Shown piece by piece: positions 9,565 to 18,965 of a DNA stretch of 43,071 bases (the first letter of the stretch is position 1; every line of letters begins with the position of its first letter). The DNA is from Gaoshiqia sediminis. GTDB taxonomy: Bacteria; Bacteroidota; Bacteroidia; Bacteroidales; Prolixibacteraceae. The position numbers and the translations under genes are program-made. Below the pieces are notes generated by a model, which saw only the letters and a program-made list of their open reading frames with translations, had not been told where the DNA came from and ran no database searches. The stretch is taken from the NCBI RefSeq assembly GCF_025907915.1, contig NZ_JAPAAF010000038.1, forward strand, positions 1-43,071. Direction: 5' to 3'.

Positions 9565-11208
9565 ATGAAGAGATTAAAATTAAATATACTGCTTGCGGGG
9601 GTAATGGCCCTGGGCCTTCTTCCGTCATGTTCAGACAGCTTTTTGGATGTGGAGCCTAAAACCCAGCTTCTGGACGCAAACTTTTTCAAAACACAGGCTG
9701 ACGCTGAAATGGCATTGGTGGGGTGTTACGATGGTTACCAGCTAACAAGCTCAGGTTTCCCGATTTACCTGGTTTCTGAAGTGGCCTCTGATGAATGCTT
9801 TGGTGGTACCGGGGCTAACGACGGCAGAGGTTACCAGGTAATTGACCGAATTGATAAAAGTCAATCGCCGGCAGATGTCGACATTTTTAATAATACCTGG
9901 ATTCAGTATTATAAAAGTATTTTCCGTTGTAACAGACTGTTGCAAAAACTTCCCGATGTCGCAAAATGGGATTCCGGCGATGCTTCAACGGATTCCATTG
10001 CAAAGAACCGTATTGCAGGTGAAGCACGTTTCTTACGTGGATTAATGTACTTTGACCTGGTCCGTCTTTTTGAAAGGGTTCCGCTGCTGACAGTACCTAC
10101 TACTGAATATGTGCCACAGGCAGATCCTTTTGATACTTATAAACAGATCGTTGAGGATCTGAAATTTGCCGTAGCAAATATCCCTGCTGATGCATATCCA
10201 AAAGCCCAGGCCGCAACCAATGATGGGCGTGCTACCCGTTATGCAGCCGAAGCATTATTGGCCCGTGTTTACCTTTTTTATACCGGATACTACGGTAAAG
10301 ATGATCTTGGGGTAACCAAACAAGAAGTGTTGGCCGGGCTTGAAGATGTCATTTCAAGCAACGAATTCGAGCTTGTTCCTGATTATAAAAAGCTGTGGCC
10401 TGCCGCAAGTTATGTTCCCAATGTTGAGGATAATACGTTGGATAAATCGGCTTATGCAGGTAAAGGCAACATCGAAGTTGTATTCTCTCAAAAATTCAAC
10501 GGTACATCAGATTGGAATGGTATGGTCGATGGAAATGGCTGGCTTGTGATGATGGGAATGCGCGGCACAAACTTCTCTCCTTACGGAAAAGGCTGGGGCG
10601 CTTGTACCGTAAACCCGCAATTGGTTAATGCTTATGCTTCCGGCGATACCCGTCGTACTGCTTCGATTATCGACCTGGTTGGCGAAGATATCGAAAGTTC
10701 TTTCAATATTGACGATCAACGTTCGTACACCGGATACACCGTTAAGAAATATACTCCTACCGTGCTTCCGGATAATAAAACGTTCGATTTAGGCGGTATC
10801 AAAGATTTCCAGATTTCGCAGGATCAGGACTACGTTCAAATCCGTTATGCCGATGTACTGCTTATGGCAGCTGAACTTGGTTCGCCAAGCGCTTTGGAGT
10901 ACTTCAATGCCGTTCACACCCGCGCGGGCTTAGATGCGGTAGCTTCAGTTTCCTTGAGTGATATCATGACGGAACGCAAATTTGAGTTTGCTTTCGAAGG
11001 TATCCGGTATTGGGATTTGTTGCGTACCGGGATTGATAATGCAGCCACTGCAATTGCTGCTGCTGCTCAGGATGTTAAGAGTGGCGGTGTTACTGAAAAT
11101 ATCACGTATGACGTGAATGAAATTAAAGCCACCAGAGGGTTTATGCAGATTCCGAATACTCAGATAACGCTTTCGAACGGAACGTTGACTCAAAATTCAG
11201 GATGGTAA
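9565..11208 (+). CDS. susD: SusD/RagB-family glycan-binding lipoprotein
   Basis: The lid and binding partner of SusC1 at the cell surface. Seen: a lipoprotein signal ending LLPSC (Cys22), the typical SusD start SDSFLDVEPK, a TPR-rich helical body with the RFLRGLMYFDLVRLF segment, and the C-terminal R-x-G-L-D and ERKFEFAFEGIRYWDLLR motifs conserved in this family. Length (547 aa) is normal. It lies 22 nt after susC1 and is surely co-transcribed with it. The bound glycan is unknown. Confidence 0.95.
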   Translation: MKRLKLNILLAGVMALGLLPSCSDSFLDVEPKTQLLDANFFKTQADAEMALVGCYDGYQLTSSGFPIYLVSEVASDECFGGTGANDGRGYQVIDRIDKSQSPADVDIFNNTWIQYYKSIFRCNRLLQKLPDVAKWDSGDASTDSIAKNRIAGEARFLRGLMYFDLVRLFERVPLLTVPTTEYVPQADPFDTYKQIVEDLKFAVANIPADAYPKAQAATNDGRATRYAAEALLARVYLFYTGYYGKDDLGVTKQEVLAGLEDVISSNEFELVPDYKKLWPAASYVPNVEDNTLDKSAYAGKGNIEVVFSQKFNGTSDWNGMVDGNGWLVMMGMRGTNFSPYGKGWGACTVNPQLVNAYASGDTRRTASIIDLVGEDIESSFNIDDQRSYTGYTVKKYTPTVLPDNKTFDLGGIKDFQISQDQDYVQIRYADVLLMAAELGSPSALEYFNAVHTRAGLDAVASVSLSDIMTERKFEFAFEGIRYWDLLRTGIDNAATAIAAAAQDVKSGGVTENITYDVNEIKATRGFMQIPNTQITLSNGTLTQNSGW

Positions 11209-11234
11209 AAATTAAACTTTAAATGATGATTGTT

Positions 11235-12059
11235 ATGAACAAGATATTAAAACTATTTTCGAGATTGGCTTTGGTGTCAATTGTGTTCGCAGCATGTACG
11301 CCTGATGAATATGAGTTGCAGGCACCATTGGCTAAAAGCGAAGTGAAGTTCTCGGTGACGGCGGATCCGCAAAATCCCAATAAACTTTATCTGAAAAGCG
11401 AGACCCCAAATGCCCAGCCCTATTGGGTAACCCCGGTCGGTACATCCATTAAATTGAATGAGACCATCGTTATCCCTTTTGGAGGCGATTACACAATTAC
11501 TTACAGTGTTGAGACTGCCGGAGGTATTGTAACTGCTGATCCTTATACGTTTACTATAACTACGGTAGATGAAGATTATGTAAGTGATCCGATGTGGACT
11601 TATCTTACCGGTGGTATCGGCCAATCGAAAACCTGGGTTATGGATTTGGATGCTAACGGTGTAAGTAAGTATTTTACAAGTCCATTTTACTTTGGTGGTA
11701 CCGGATGGGAATGGGATCCAAATTTTTCAGATATTGGCTGGTCTGGAGTTAGTGCCGGTGATTATGGAACTATGACTTTTGATTTGATTGGGAACGCGAA
11801 TTTTACCTGTGACAATAAAATGTTCCCTGATTTATCAGGCACCGGTAAGTTTATGTTGTATCCGGGTACGAGCGAGTTGATAACTTACGGCGCACAGGTT
11901 ATCCACGACAAAGCGCAAGGTGGTGGTGTCGCAAACTGGAATGCAAGAATGACAATCAAAAGTCTTGATGCGGATCACATGCAATTGATTGCGAAGAAAG
12001 ACCCGAACAATTGGTTAATCTATAACTATATCACAAAGGATTATTACGATTCTCATTAA
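11235..12059 (+). CDS. Putative surface lipoprotein, SusE/SGBP-like position
   Basis: A small lipoprotein (274 aa from ATG 11235) in the place where SusE/SusF or surface glycan-binding proteins usually lie. Seen: a signal peptide with lipobox FAAC and mature start CTPDEYEL; a PKD/Ig-like beta stretch in the first half (about residues 25-110); then a second beta-rich half with many Trp and Gly residues (motifs SKTWVMDLDANG, WEWDPNF, ANWNARM). No catalytic signature is visible. In-frame ATGs at 11223 and 11226 also exist; 11235 gives the cleanest Lys-containing leader. The gene starts 26 nt after susD1 and ends 34 nt before a strong terminator, so it closes this operon. I infer glycan binding from position and aromatic content, not from a recognised domain. 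It is unusually short for the role. Confidence 0.7.
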   Translation: MNKILKLFSRLALVSIVFAACTPDEYELQAPLAKSEVKFSVTADPQNPNKLYLKSETPNAQPYWVTPVGTSIKLNETIVIPFGGDYTITYSVETAGGIVTADPYTFTITTVDEDYVSDPMWTYLTGGIGQSKTWVMDLDANGVSKYFTSPFYFGGTGWEWDPNFSDIGWSGVSAGDYGTMTFDLIGNANFTCDNKMFPDLSGTGKFMLYPGTSELITYGAQVIHDKAQGGGVANWNARMTIKSLDADHMQLIAKKDPNNWLIYNYITKDYYDSH

Positions 12060-12092
12060 TGTACTTTAGTAGAACTCCTTTTTACTAGTACT

Positions 12093-12133
12093 ATATCCCC
12101 CGGGACAAAGCGTTTCCGGGGGATATTTTTTTA
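12093..12133 (+). terminator. Rho-independent terminator closing the first susCD operon
   Basis: A perfect 11-bp stem, ATATCCCCCGG (12093-12103) with CCGGGGGATAT (12116-12126), has a 12-nt loop and is followed by seven T residues. It lies 34 nt after the lipoprotein stop codon. Confidence 0.88.
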
Positions 12134-12494
12134 TCGATCGCTCCCTTTCTTTTTTCCCGCAGGACCTTAACACGAAACTAGTCCCCAAACAAGCGGGAGA
12201 AGCGCGTTCTAAGGGGCATTTTCTCATCTGTAAAAATGACCACCAATGACCACCAATGACAAAAAGTTCTAACTCTAACCTTACTGACACTCCTGTTGGT
12301 GGCTCCCGAGATCATGTCTGGTTTTCCCGTGACGATGTTGGGCTTAAACCGCTGCTGACTGCTTCGGAAAACACATAGATACCCCCAATGCAATACATGG
12401 CGAACCCCCTGCCTTAAATATTGACATTACTTTTGATCGTCTGTAAAAGCCTGATTGACTATGGACTCTAATTTTTTAAACTAATCTATTCATT
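12134..12494. other. Intergenic gap before the second susCD set
   Basis: No gene is supported here. The stretch holds a short tandem repeat, AATGACCACC, at 2.6 copies (12235-12260), and a GC-richer segment (about 12290-12400) that looks different from the flanking AT-rich intergenic DNA. The last 80 nt before susC2 are AT-rich and should contain its promoter, but I see no convincing -33/-7 pair. A site for the hybrid regulator may lie here (inference). Confidence 0.5.
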
Positions 12495-15400
12495 ATGAAA
12501 TTAAAATCGCGTATACGCATTAAATGGCTGCATGGAGGACTAAGGTGCCTTCTGGCCATAGTGCTGATGAACTTTATTGTGTTGCCCGGTTACGGGCAGA
12601 AGGTCCCCATCTCGGGGACGGTTAAATCCGGTTCCGACGGGAGTTCCCTTATTGGTGTTACAATTCGGTTGAAAGGTACAGCCACGGGCACAGTAACCAA
12701 TGCGCAGGGAACTTATTCACTTGAAGCGGAAAACGGGCAAACGCTTGTTTTTTCGTATATCGGCTTTGAAAGTCAAGAGGTTGAGATTGGAGAAAAAAAA
12801 GTGATCAATGTTACCCTAATGGAAGACACAAAGTCTGTTGATGAAGTGGTGGTTATTGGTTACGGTTCGGTAAAACGAAAAGATGTTACCGGTTCGGTAT
12901 CATCTGTTAAGGCCGAAGACATCAGCCGATCTCAGCCGGTAACCGTTGAACAATCCCTCCAGGGAAGGATACCGGGTATGGTGGTAATGCAGTCGTCCGG
13001 GCAGCCGGGTGGCGGAGTTTCCGTGCAAATCCGCGGGGTAACCGGTTTCGGTGGAACCGGTCCGTTGTATGTATTGGACGGGGTGGAACTTCAGGGCATT
13101 GCTTCCATTGGAGGCGGAACGAACCCCCTGGCCGGGATAAACCCATCGGATATTGAATCGGTTGACGTGTTGAAAGACGCTTCGGCCACAGCGATTTATG
13201 GTGCAAAAGGTACCGATGGCGTCATCATTATTACAACAAAAAGGGGCAGGATAGCGCCGCCAAAAATCTCCTATGAATTTACAACCGGCATTCAACAGTT
13301 AACGAAGAAACTTCCGGTGATGAACCTGCGGGAATTCGCAACCTTTGTAAACGAGCGGAATGCCGGTATTGGCTGGGGCTTCGATACCCGGCCCGAGTTG
13401 GCTAATCCCGAATATTTGGGCGAGGGTACCGATTGGCAGGACGAACTTTTCCGGAACGCACCTACCTCAACACACACCCTTACCGTGAGTGGTGGCGATA
13501 CCCGGACCCAATACCTGTTGTCGGGGGCATACCAAAACGAGGAAGGGATTGCCCTGGGATCTAAGTTTGAGCGGCTTTCCTTCCGCTTAAACCTGGATAA
13601 TAAAACGACGGAGTGGTTAAAAATCGGGACCAACCTGCAGCTTGTGAACATTGATGAGAACATCAACAGCACCACCTCCAGCGTAATCCGCGCTGCATTG
13701 GAGCAAACTCCCAACATCGCCGTGCAGAATGCTGATGGCAGTTGGGGAGGATCCGCCAGTACGGTTGGCTGGGTACAACGGCTGGTGAACCCTTACGCGA
13801 TAGCGAAAATTAATACGGACAAGGCAAACCGGAAACAGGTTTTCGGTTCCCTTTATGCTGAGGTTACCTTTGCCAAAGGCTTGGTGTTGCGAAACGAAGC
13901 TTCCGGTAATTTCACCATTGCTACCCACGATGTGTTTCGTCCAACTTACACCATGGGGAACCTGGTAAGATTGACGAATGATGGTTCTTCCCAGTTCAAT
14001 CAGGGCATGTATACCTCATTAAAGAATTACTTGACTTATTCCCACCTGTTTGCCAATAAGTACAGTTTAACTGCCATGGCAGGGCATGAGTCGTCATTGG
14101 ACAAATCGGAAATGTTAAGCGCAGAGCGCAGTAATTTTGCATCAAATAATGTGACGGTAGTTAGTGGCGGCGACCCTACTACGGCAAAAAATGCGGGAAC
14201 GAAAGGACATAATTCCAACGAAGCGTACTTTGGCCGTTTAAACCTGGGAATCAACGATAAATACTTGCTTACCGGTAACATTCGCGAGGATGGCGCTTCC
14301 ATATATGCAGAAGATAATCGTTGGATTTTGTCTTATTCGGGAGCTTTGGCCTGGAAAATAAATAATGAGGGCTTTTTAAAAGGCGCGAAAGGCGTGAATG
14401 AACTGAAACTGCGTTTGGGCTATGGCTTGACAAACAGACAAGCTGGCCGGGCCTATGCATACACGTCAACACTGGCCACAGTCCCTACTGGTGTCAGTAC
14501 CATATCACAGCTTACCCAGAATATGGCCAGCCCGGATTTGGAATGGGAACAAACCAAAAGTTCCAATATTGGTCTTGACGGAACATTCTTTAACTGGCGG
14601 TTGAACTTTTCGGTCGATTTTTACCTAAAGGAAACAGATGGCCTGGCTATGCAGACTTCGCTGCCGATGTACTCGGGAACTGCTGTCGGTTGGAGTCCCG
14701 GCAAGCTGGATGCCCCGTGGGTAAACGTGGGATCAATGGAAAACAAAGGGTTTGATTTCAGGATCAGTTCCACCAATATTAAAGGAAGGAATTTTACCTG
14801 GAAAACAGACCTGACCGTGTCGCGAAATTTCAACAAGGTCTTAAAACTCAATGCTGACGGGGCCCCGATCATGGGGCAATACAGTAAAACGGTTGTTGGA
14901 AGATCGATCGGTGATTTTTATGGTTATATTGTTGAAGGCGTGTTTGCCAACGCGGTTGATGTTTTTGGCGACGAAGCAAAAGGTATTGAGCCTCACGCCC
15001 GGCCAGTAAAGAACGACGAAATATTGGATTTCGCGAACGCTTCAGGAAGTATTTGGTATGGCGACCTCATGTTTAAAGATATTAATGGCGACGGTGCTAT
15101 TGACGAAAATGACCAAACCTATCTTGGATCCCCAATCCCCAAGGTGCAACTGGGGTTAAACAATGCATTCACCTATAAGAATTTTGATTTGAATGTGTTT
15201 TTCAATGCAAGCATTGGCAATAAAGTATTTAACCAGTTGCGCGTTACTGCCGAGAATCCGATCTCGAGTTACGGTTATTTCCGGTCGTTAAGTAATTATG
15301 CCAGACTTGCGTTAATTGATCCCGAGGGCTCGGATACTGACCCTTACAATGTCATTGTTACTAACCCGGACACGGATATTCCGGGGGTCCGGAATGACCA

Positions 15401-15689
15401 GACAAACGGTAATTTGAGGTTCTCTGACAAATTTATCGAAGACGGGTCTTTCGTGAGATGTAAGAACATTTCATTGGGATATACCTTTTCCGAGAACCTG
15501 CTGAGAAGATTGTCCATCCATTCCTTGCGGGTTTACGCCAATGTGACCAACGCATTTATCATTACGAAGTACTCGGGCATGGACCCGGAAGTCGGATCGT
15601 GGGACCCGATCAATGCTGGTATTGACAACGGTTACTACCCTCAGGCACGGAGGTTTACATTTGGATTAAACGTAACATTATCGAAATAA
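12495..15689 (+). CDS. susC: SusC/RagA-family TonB-dependent transporter without STN domain
   Basis: The outer-membrane oligosaccharide importer of the second pair. Seen: a signal peptide ending near GYGQ, a carboxypeptidase-regulatory-like domain (about residues 36-110, VPISGTVKSGSDGSSLIGVT), a TonB-box-like DEVVVIGYG, a plug with PLYVLDGVEL and ESVDVLKDASATAIYG, and a beta-barrel ending GLNVTLSK. Length is 1064 aa. The leader runs straight into the regulatory-like domain with no STN domain, so signalling through FecR is not expected; control by the hybrid regulator upstream is the natural alternative. SusD2 follows 12 nt later, then a glycan-binding protein and GH5, which links this transporter to beta-glucan-type substrates. 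Confidence 0.95.
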   Translation: MKLKSRIRIKWLHGGLRCLLAIVLMNFIVLPGYGQKVPISGTVKSGSDGSSLIGVTIRLKGTATGTVTNAQGTYSLEAENGQTLVFSYIGFESQEVEIGEKKVINVTLMEDTKSVDEVVVIGYGSVKRKDVTGSVSSVKAEDISRSQPVTVEQSLQGRIPGMVVMQSSGQPGGGVSVQIRGVTGFGGTGPLYVLDGVELQGIASIGGGTNPLAGINPSDIESVDVLKDASATAIYGAKGTDGVIIITTKRGRIAPPKISYEFTTGIQQLTKKLPVMNLREFATFVNERNAGIGWGFDTRPELANPEYLGEGTDWQDELFRNAPTSTHTLTVSGGDTRTQYLLSGAYQNEEGIALGSKFERLSFRLNLDNKTTEWLKIGTNLQLVNIDENINSTTSSVIRAALEQTPNIAVQNADGSWGGSASTVGWVQRLVNPYAIAKINTDKANRKQVFGSLYAEVTFAKGLVLRNEASGNFTIATHDVFRPTYTMGNLVRLTNDGSSQFNQGMYTSLKNYLTYSHLFANKYSLTAMAGHESSLDKSEMLSAERSNFASNNVTVVSGGDPTTAKNAGTKGHNSNEAYFGRLNLGINDKYLLTGNIREDGASIYAEDNRWILSYSGALAWKINNEGFLKGAKGVNELKLRLGYGLTNRQAGRAYAYTSTLATVPTGVSTISQLTQNMASPDLEWEQTKSSNIGLDGTFFNWRLNFSVDFYLKETDGLAMQTSLPMYSGTAVGWSPGKLDAPWVNVGSMENKGFDFRISSTNIKGRNFTWKTDLTVSRNFNKVLKLNADGAPIMGQYSKTVVGRSIGDFYGYIVEGVFANAVDVFGDEAKGIEPHARPVKNDEILDFANASGSIWYGDLMFKDINGDGAIDENDQTYLGSPIPKVQLGLNNAFTYKNFDLNVFFNASIGNKVFNQLRVTAENPISSYGYFRSLSNYARLALIDPEGSDTDPYNVIVTNPDTDIPGVRNDQTNGNLRFSDKFIEDGSFVRCKNISLGYTFSENLLRRLSIHSLRVYANVTNAFIITKYSGMDPEVGSWDPINAGIDNGYYPQARRFTFGLNVTLSK

Positions 15690-15701
15690 AAAACTAATGA
15701 T

Positions 15702-17303
15702 ATGAAACTGAAATCAAAAATATTATATCTGGCGCTTGCTGTTGCCGGGTTATTCACATCCTGCAGTGAGGACTTTCTGGATCGTCCCCCACTGTCGGAG
15801 ATCAGTTCGGAGAACTTTTATCAAACCTTTTCTGATTTGAAGTTGGCAACCGCAGCCCTGTATGCTGGTTCGCCCTGGGCAGAATGGACCTATAGCAGCT
15901 ATTTGACCATAGGCGACGTGATGAGCGGGAATATGGTACTTGGGTGGAACGATGACGCTATTCAGCTCAATACATTCTCGGTAACCGGATTAAACGGCGC
16001 GGTAATCGCAAACTGGAGAAGCATGTACAAGGTCATTGCACATTGTAATACCACTATTAAAGCGATCAATGAAAAGACGCCCGAATCGGTTCCGGAAGCA
16101 GAAAAGAACGCAGCCCTTGCCGAAGCAAGATTTATCCGTGGCTATGCCTATTACAACCTGGCCTTGTTATGGGGTGATGTTCCGATCATCGAAGACAATA
16201 CCGAACTGATCAGTTCTCCGTTGGTTCCCAGACATCAGGTAAACGATGTTTTCCGGTTTGTTGCCGAAGACCTGACATTTGCCGTTAATCATCTGCCCGC
16301 CGCGTTTGGTTCAGCCTGGGAACGCGGAAGGGTCACTACCTGGTCGGCTCAAGGTTTGTTGGCCAAAGTTTATTTGTCGTGGTCGGGCCTGAACCCGCAA
16401 AATGGCGGACAACGCGACCAGGAACTTTTAGACATCGCGAAATTATTGGCGGGCAGTGTTTGTAAAAACAGCGGCCTGGAATTGATAGAAAATTATGCCG
16501 ATCTGTTCAAAACAGAGAATAATTACAATGAGGAAGCCTTGTTTGCACTGCGGTGGGACCCCAGTGTTGGTGGGTGGCTTGCTGGGAATATGCTGCAGAT
16601 CTACTCTTCCGGTGGCCCTGAAATTTCTGCTGAAGGAGCGGCCGGTTGGTTTGGTATTCGGCCTACTTACGATATGTACCTCCAGTACTCAGAGGATGAT
16701 TCTGTCAGGCGCAAAGCAACCTTCATGCTCAAGGACGATTATTACCCAGAGTTAAACGCTGCCGGAGGCGGGTTTACCTACACCGGAGATTCCGGTATAA
16801 AGAAACACGTCATTGGCACCAAGAAGGACAACAACGTTCCAATCATGACGTTGACTTCTTCTGCCGAACACAATGCCCTGTTGCGGCTTGCCGACGTGTA
16901 CCTGGTGTATGCCGAAGCGATACTTGGCAACAATGCATCAACCTCGGATGCCGATGCGCTGATGTACTTTAATAAAGTCCGTACCCGGGCAGGGCTTGAT
17001 CCGGTAACTTCGATTGATGCTGATATCTTGCTTAAAGAAAGACGGATCGAGCTGGCTGCCGAAAGTCAGTACTGGGCTGATTTGGTAAGCCTTTCTTACT
17101 ACAATCCCTCAAAGGCTATCGGTATTTTGAATGGAGGAGCCGGACGACGGGTTACCTTCACGTATAACGCTGGTGTTGCAACGCCAGGGGATCCGTTTGG
17201 CGTGATTACGCCGGCGACGGTCAATTCGTTCAGGCTCCCGATACCATCGTCTGAAATAACGGCCAACCCAAAATTATTAGATGCGCCGGTACCTTATTTT
17301 TGA
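15702..17303 (+). CDS. susD: SusD/RagB-family glycan-binding lipoprotein
   Basis: The surface lid of SusC2. Seen: a lipoprotein signal ending LFTSC (Cys21), the mature start SEDFLDRPPLSEIS, the EARFIRGYAYYNLALLWGDVP segment typical of SusD TPR helices, and C-terminal RTRAGLDPV and KERRIELAAESQYWADL motifs. The length of 533 aa is normal. The gap to susC2 is 12 nt and to the next gene 21 nt, so the three genes form one operon. It differs clearly in sequence from SusD1, so the two pairs are not a recent duplication. Confidence 0.95.
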   Translation: MKLKSKILYLALAVAGLFTSCSEDFLDRPPLSEISSENFYQTFSDLKLATAALYAGSPWAEWTYSSYLTIGDVMSGNMVLGWNDDAIQLNTFSVTGLNGAVIANWRSMYKVIAHCNTTIKAINEKTPESVPEAEKNAALAEARFIRGYAYYNLALLWGDVPIIEDNTELISSPLVPRHQVNDVFRFVAEDLTFAVNHLPAAFGSAWERGRVTTWSAQGLLAKVYLSWSGLNPQNGGQRDQELLDIAKLLAGSVCKNSGLELIENYADLFKTENNYNEEALFALRWDPSVGGWLAGNMLQIYSSGGPEISAEGAAGWFGIRPTYDMYLQYSEDDSVRRKATFMLKDDYYPELNAAGGGFTYTGDSGIKKHVIGTKKDNNVPIMTLTSSAEHNALLRLADVYLVYAEAILGNNASTSDADALMYFNKVRTRAGLDPVTSIDADILLKERRIELAAESQYWADLVSLSYYNPSKAIGILNGGAGRRVTFTYNAGVATPGDPFGVITPATVNSFRLPIPSSEITANPKLLDAPVPYF

Positions 17304-17324
17304 TTAAATTAAAAAGATACAATT

Positions 17325-18857
17325 ATGAAAAAGATATTATTCAATCGAATTCATTTTTTTGTCCTTTCTTGCTTGGTGCTTGTTGTTATGCAATTAAGCT
17401 CTTGTAAAGAAGAGGTTCAGGACGCCGCCCCGGTTATCACAGCCGTGCGTAATTATGCTCCCGCACCTGATGATACGTTAGTAACAGGTATCAACCCGGG
17501 ACAATGGATTGTAATTCACGGATCCAATCTAGCAGGCGCTGTTGGCATAAGTTTTAACGGCATGGCCGCTGATATACTACCAGAACTGTTTTCGGACAAC
17601 ACCGCTGTTGTACAAGTTCCGGATGCGGTACCATTTTTCAATGTTGCTCCCGATGTGTTGAATACGATAGATTACGTGACCACGGCAGGCTCAACAGTTT
17701 ATCGATTTGATGTAATTCCGTTGCCGGTTGCCATCACAGGCAATTCGTTGCTCGCACGCAATGTGGTGGGAGATTCGATTTTTGTTTATGGTACTAATTT
17801 GTTCTTAGTTGAAAACCTAACCATAGCAGATGTAGAGATAGCGCCGCTAAAAACCGTGAGCGATGGTAGTTCTATCGGATTTGTATTTCCGGTTATTGAT
17901 GCACCACAACCTTGGGAAGCAGTGGTTGTGGCGAAATCAGGCACTTATACGTTTACGATTTCTGTTGAACCGAAAATTTTGGCTGTCTCTAATGCAAATC
18001 CGGCAGAGGGTGATTCGGTAAAAGTGTATGGCATAAATTTGAACGGCGTTTCCAGCGTTAGTTTTGGCGGTGCCTCTATTACGGATTACACCGAAGATCC
18101 TGATGGTTTTTATGTTGCTTTTAAAGCGCCTAACCAGTGGAGTTACGCAAGCGGTCCGCTAAGCATTGAGGCTACTTATGGCACGGCTACCACTCCTTAT
18201 CCAGTTAATACTCAAAATGGGGTTACTGAAGGTCTCTTAGCCAATGTGGAGTGGGGAGACTATTTTAGCTGGGGATGGTGGGGAGATGTTTCCCTTACTG
18301 TGAATAATGTTGCAAGTAGTGGTGGTTGGATGACTGTAAGGTCTGATTTTGATGGAACCTTCGGAACAAACAACTCTATGTTTTTGTCGTTTAATACACC
18401 TGTATTGGATGGTGGCGCTAGTAAGTACTGCCCCTTAGGTGGTAATATTAACCAATGGGTACCTGAAGCGAATACTACAGATCCTGTTGAAAATTGGGCG
18501 CTTCAATTTGAATTAAGTGTGGCTCATCCCTGGAATGGAGGTACGCTTTATTTTAAAACCGAGTTTGCAGGCGAAAGCTATGTAGCCCGTTACGAACCCT
18601 GGAAAATTTCTGCTACAAAAACAGTTGATTATGAAACAGACGGTTGGCAAACCGTAACCCTCCCTCTTACTTTATTCAGGCAAAAAGACGCAAACGGCGA
18701 GTTAGGATTAGGAGAGCCGCTTGCAAGTTTAAAAATGTTGTTAGGGTCTTCTGGTAACACAAAATATGATCTTACTCTTAAAAATTTCAGTGGTACACCA
18801 ACTAAAACGGGTTTTTATGGCGCTATTGATAATATAAGGGTAGTAAAAATCAAATAG
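17325..18857 (+). CDS. IPT/TIG-repeat surface glycan-binding lipoprotein (SGBP-B-like)
   Basis: A non-catalytic surface protein that should bind the polysaccharide and present it to GH5 and SusCD. Seen: a lipoprotein signal ending LSSC (Cys27) followed by KEE, which fits the acidic surface-export signal of Bacteroidota lipoproteins; about three IPT/TIG Ig-like repeats (about residues 35-300, with GINPGQWIVIHGSNL, GDSIFVYGTNL and GDSVKVYGINL marking each start); and a C-terminal beta-sandwich (about 300-508) rich in Trp (YFSWGWWGD, GGWMTV, QWVP, ENWALQFE). This architecture matches the second surface glycan-binding protein of xyloglucan-type loci. It lies directly after susD2 and before GH5, which supports that role. 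Glycan specificity is inferred. Confidence 0.85.
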   Translation: MKKILFNRIHFFVLSCLVLVVMQLSSCKEEVQDAAPVITAVRNYAPAPDDTLVTGINPGQWIVIHGSNLAGAVGISFNGMAADILPELFSDNTAVVQVPDAVPFFNVAPDVLNTIDYVTTAGSTVYRFDVIPLPVAITGNSLLARNVVGDSIFVYGTNLFLVENLTIADVEIAPLKTVSDGSSIGFVFPVIDAPQPWEAVVVAKSGTYTFTISVEPKILAVSNANPAEGDSVKVYGINLNGVSSVSFGGASITDYTEDPDGFYVAFKAPNQWSYASGPLSIEATYGTATTPYPVNTQNGVTEGLLANVEWGDYFSWGWWGDVSLTVNNVASSGGWMTVRSDFDGTFGTNNSMFLSFNTPVLDGGASKYCPLGGNINQWVPEANTTDPVENWALQFELSVAHPWNGGTLYFKTEFAGESYVARYEPWKISATKTVDYETDGWQTVTLPLTLFRQKDANGELGLGEPLASLKMLLGSSGNTKYDLTLKNFSGTPTKTGFYGAIDNIRVVKIK

Positions 18858-18903
18858 CATTGTGGATATAACGCAAATAGCAGTTTTATAGCGATCGAAT
18901 ATG

Positions 18904-18942
18904 ACCTACGGGGTGCAATGAAAATTGAATTACCCCGTAGGT
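18904..18942 (+). promoter_or_regulatory. Intercistronic hairpin between glycan-binding protein and GH5
   Basis: ACCTACGGGGT (18904-18914) pairs perfectly with ACCCCGTAGGT (18932-18942). Inside the loop a second small stem, CAAT and ATTG, closes a GAAA tetraloop (18916-18927). No T-run follows, so it is more likely an mRNA processing or stability element, or a partial attenuator, than a full terminator. Confidence 0.55.
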
Positions 18943-18965
18943 GTTAAAAATCAAATTATTATAGT

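Noticed and set aside
12235-12260. Short tandem repeat considered as a CRISPR start or attachment site
   Set aside because: Unit is only 10 bp, fewer than three copies, no spacers and no cas genes or integrase nearby.
12256-12378. A 40-codon + strand frame starting MTKSSNSNLTD in the gap before susC2
   Set aside because: No recognisable motif, no ribosome binding site, starts inside the short tandem repeat, and lies in DNA that looks like intergenic debris.
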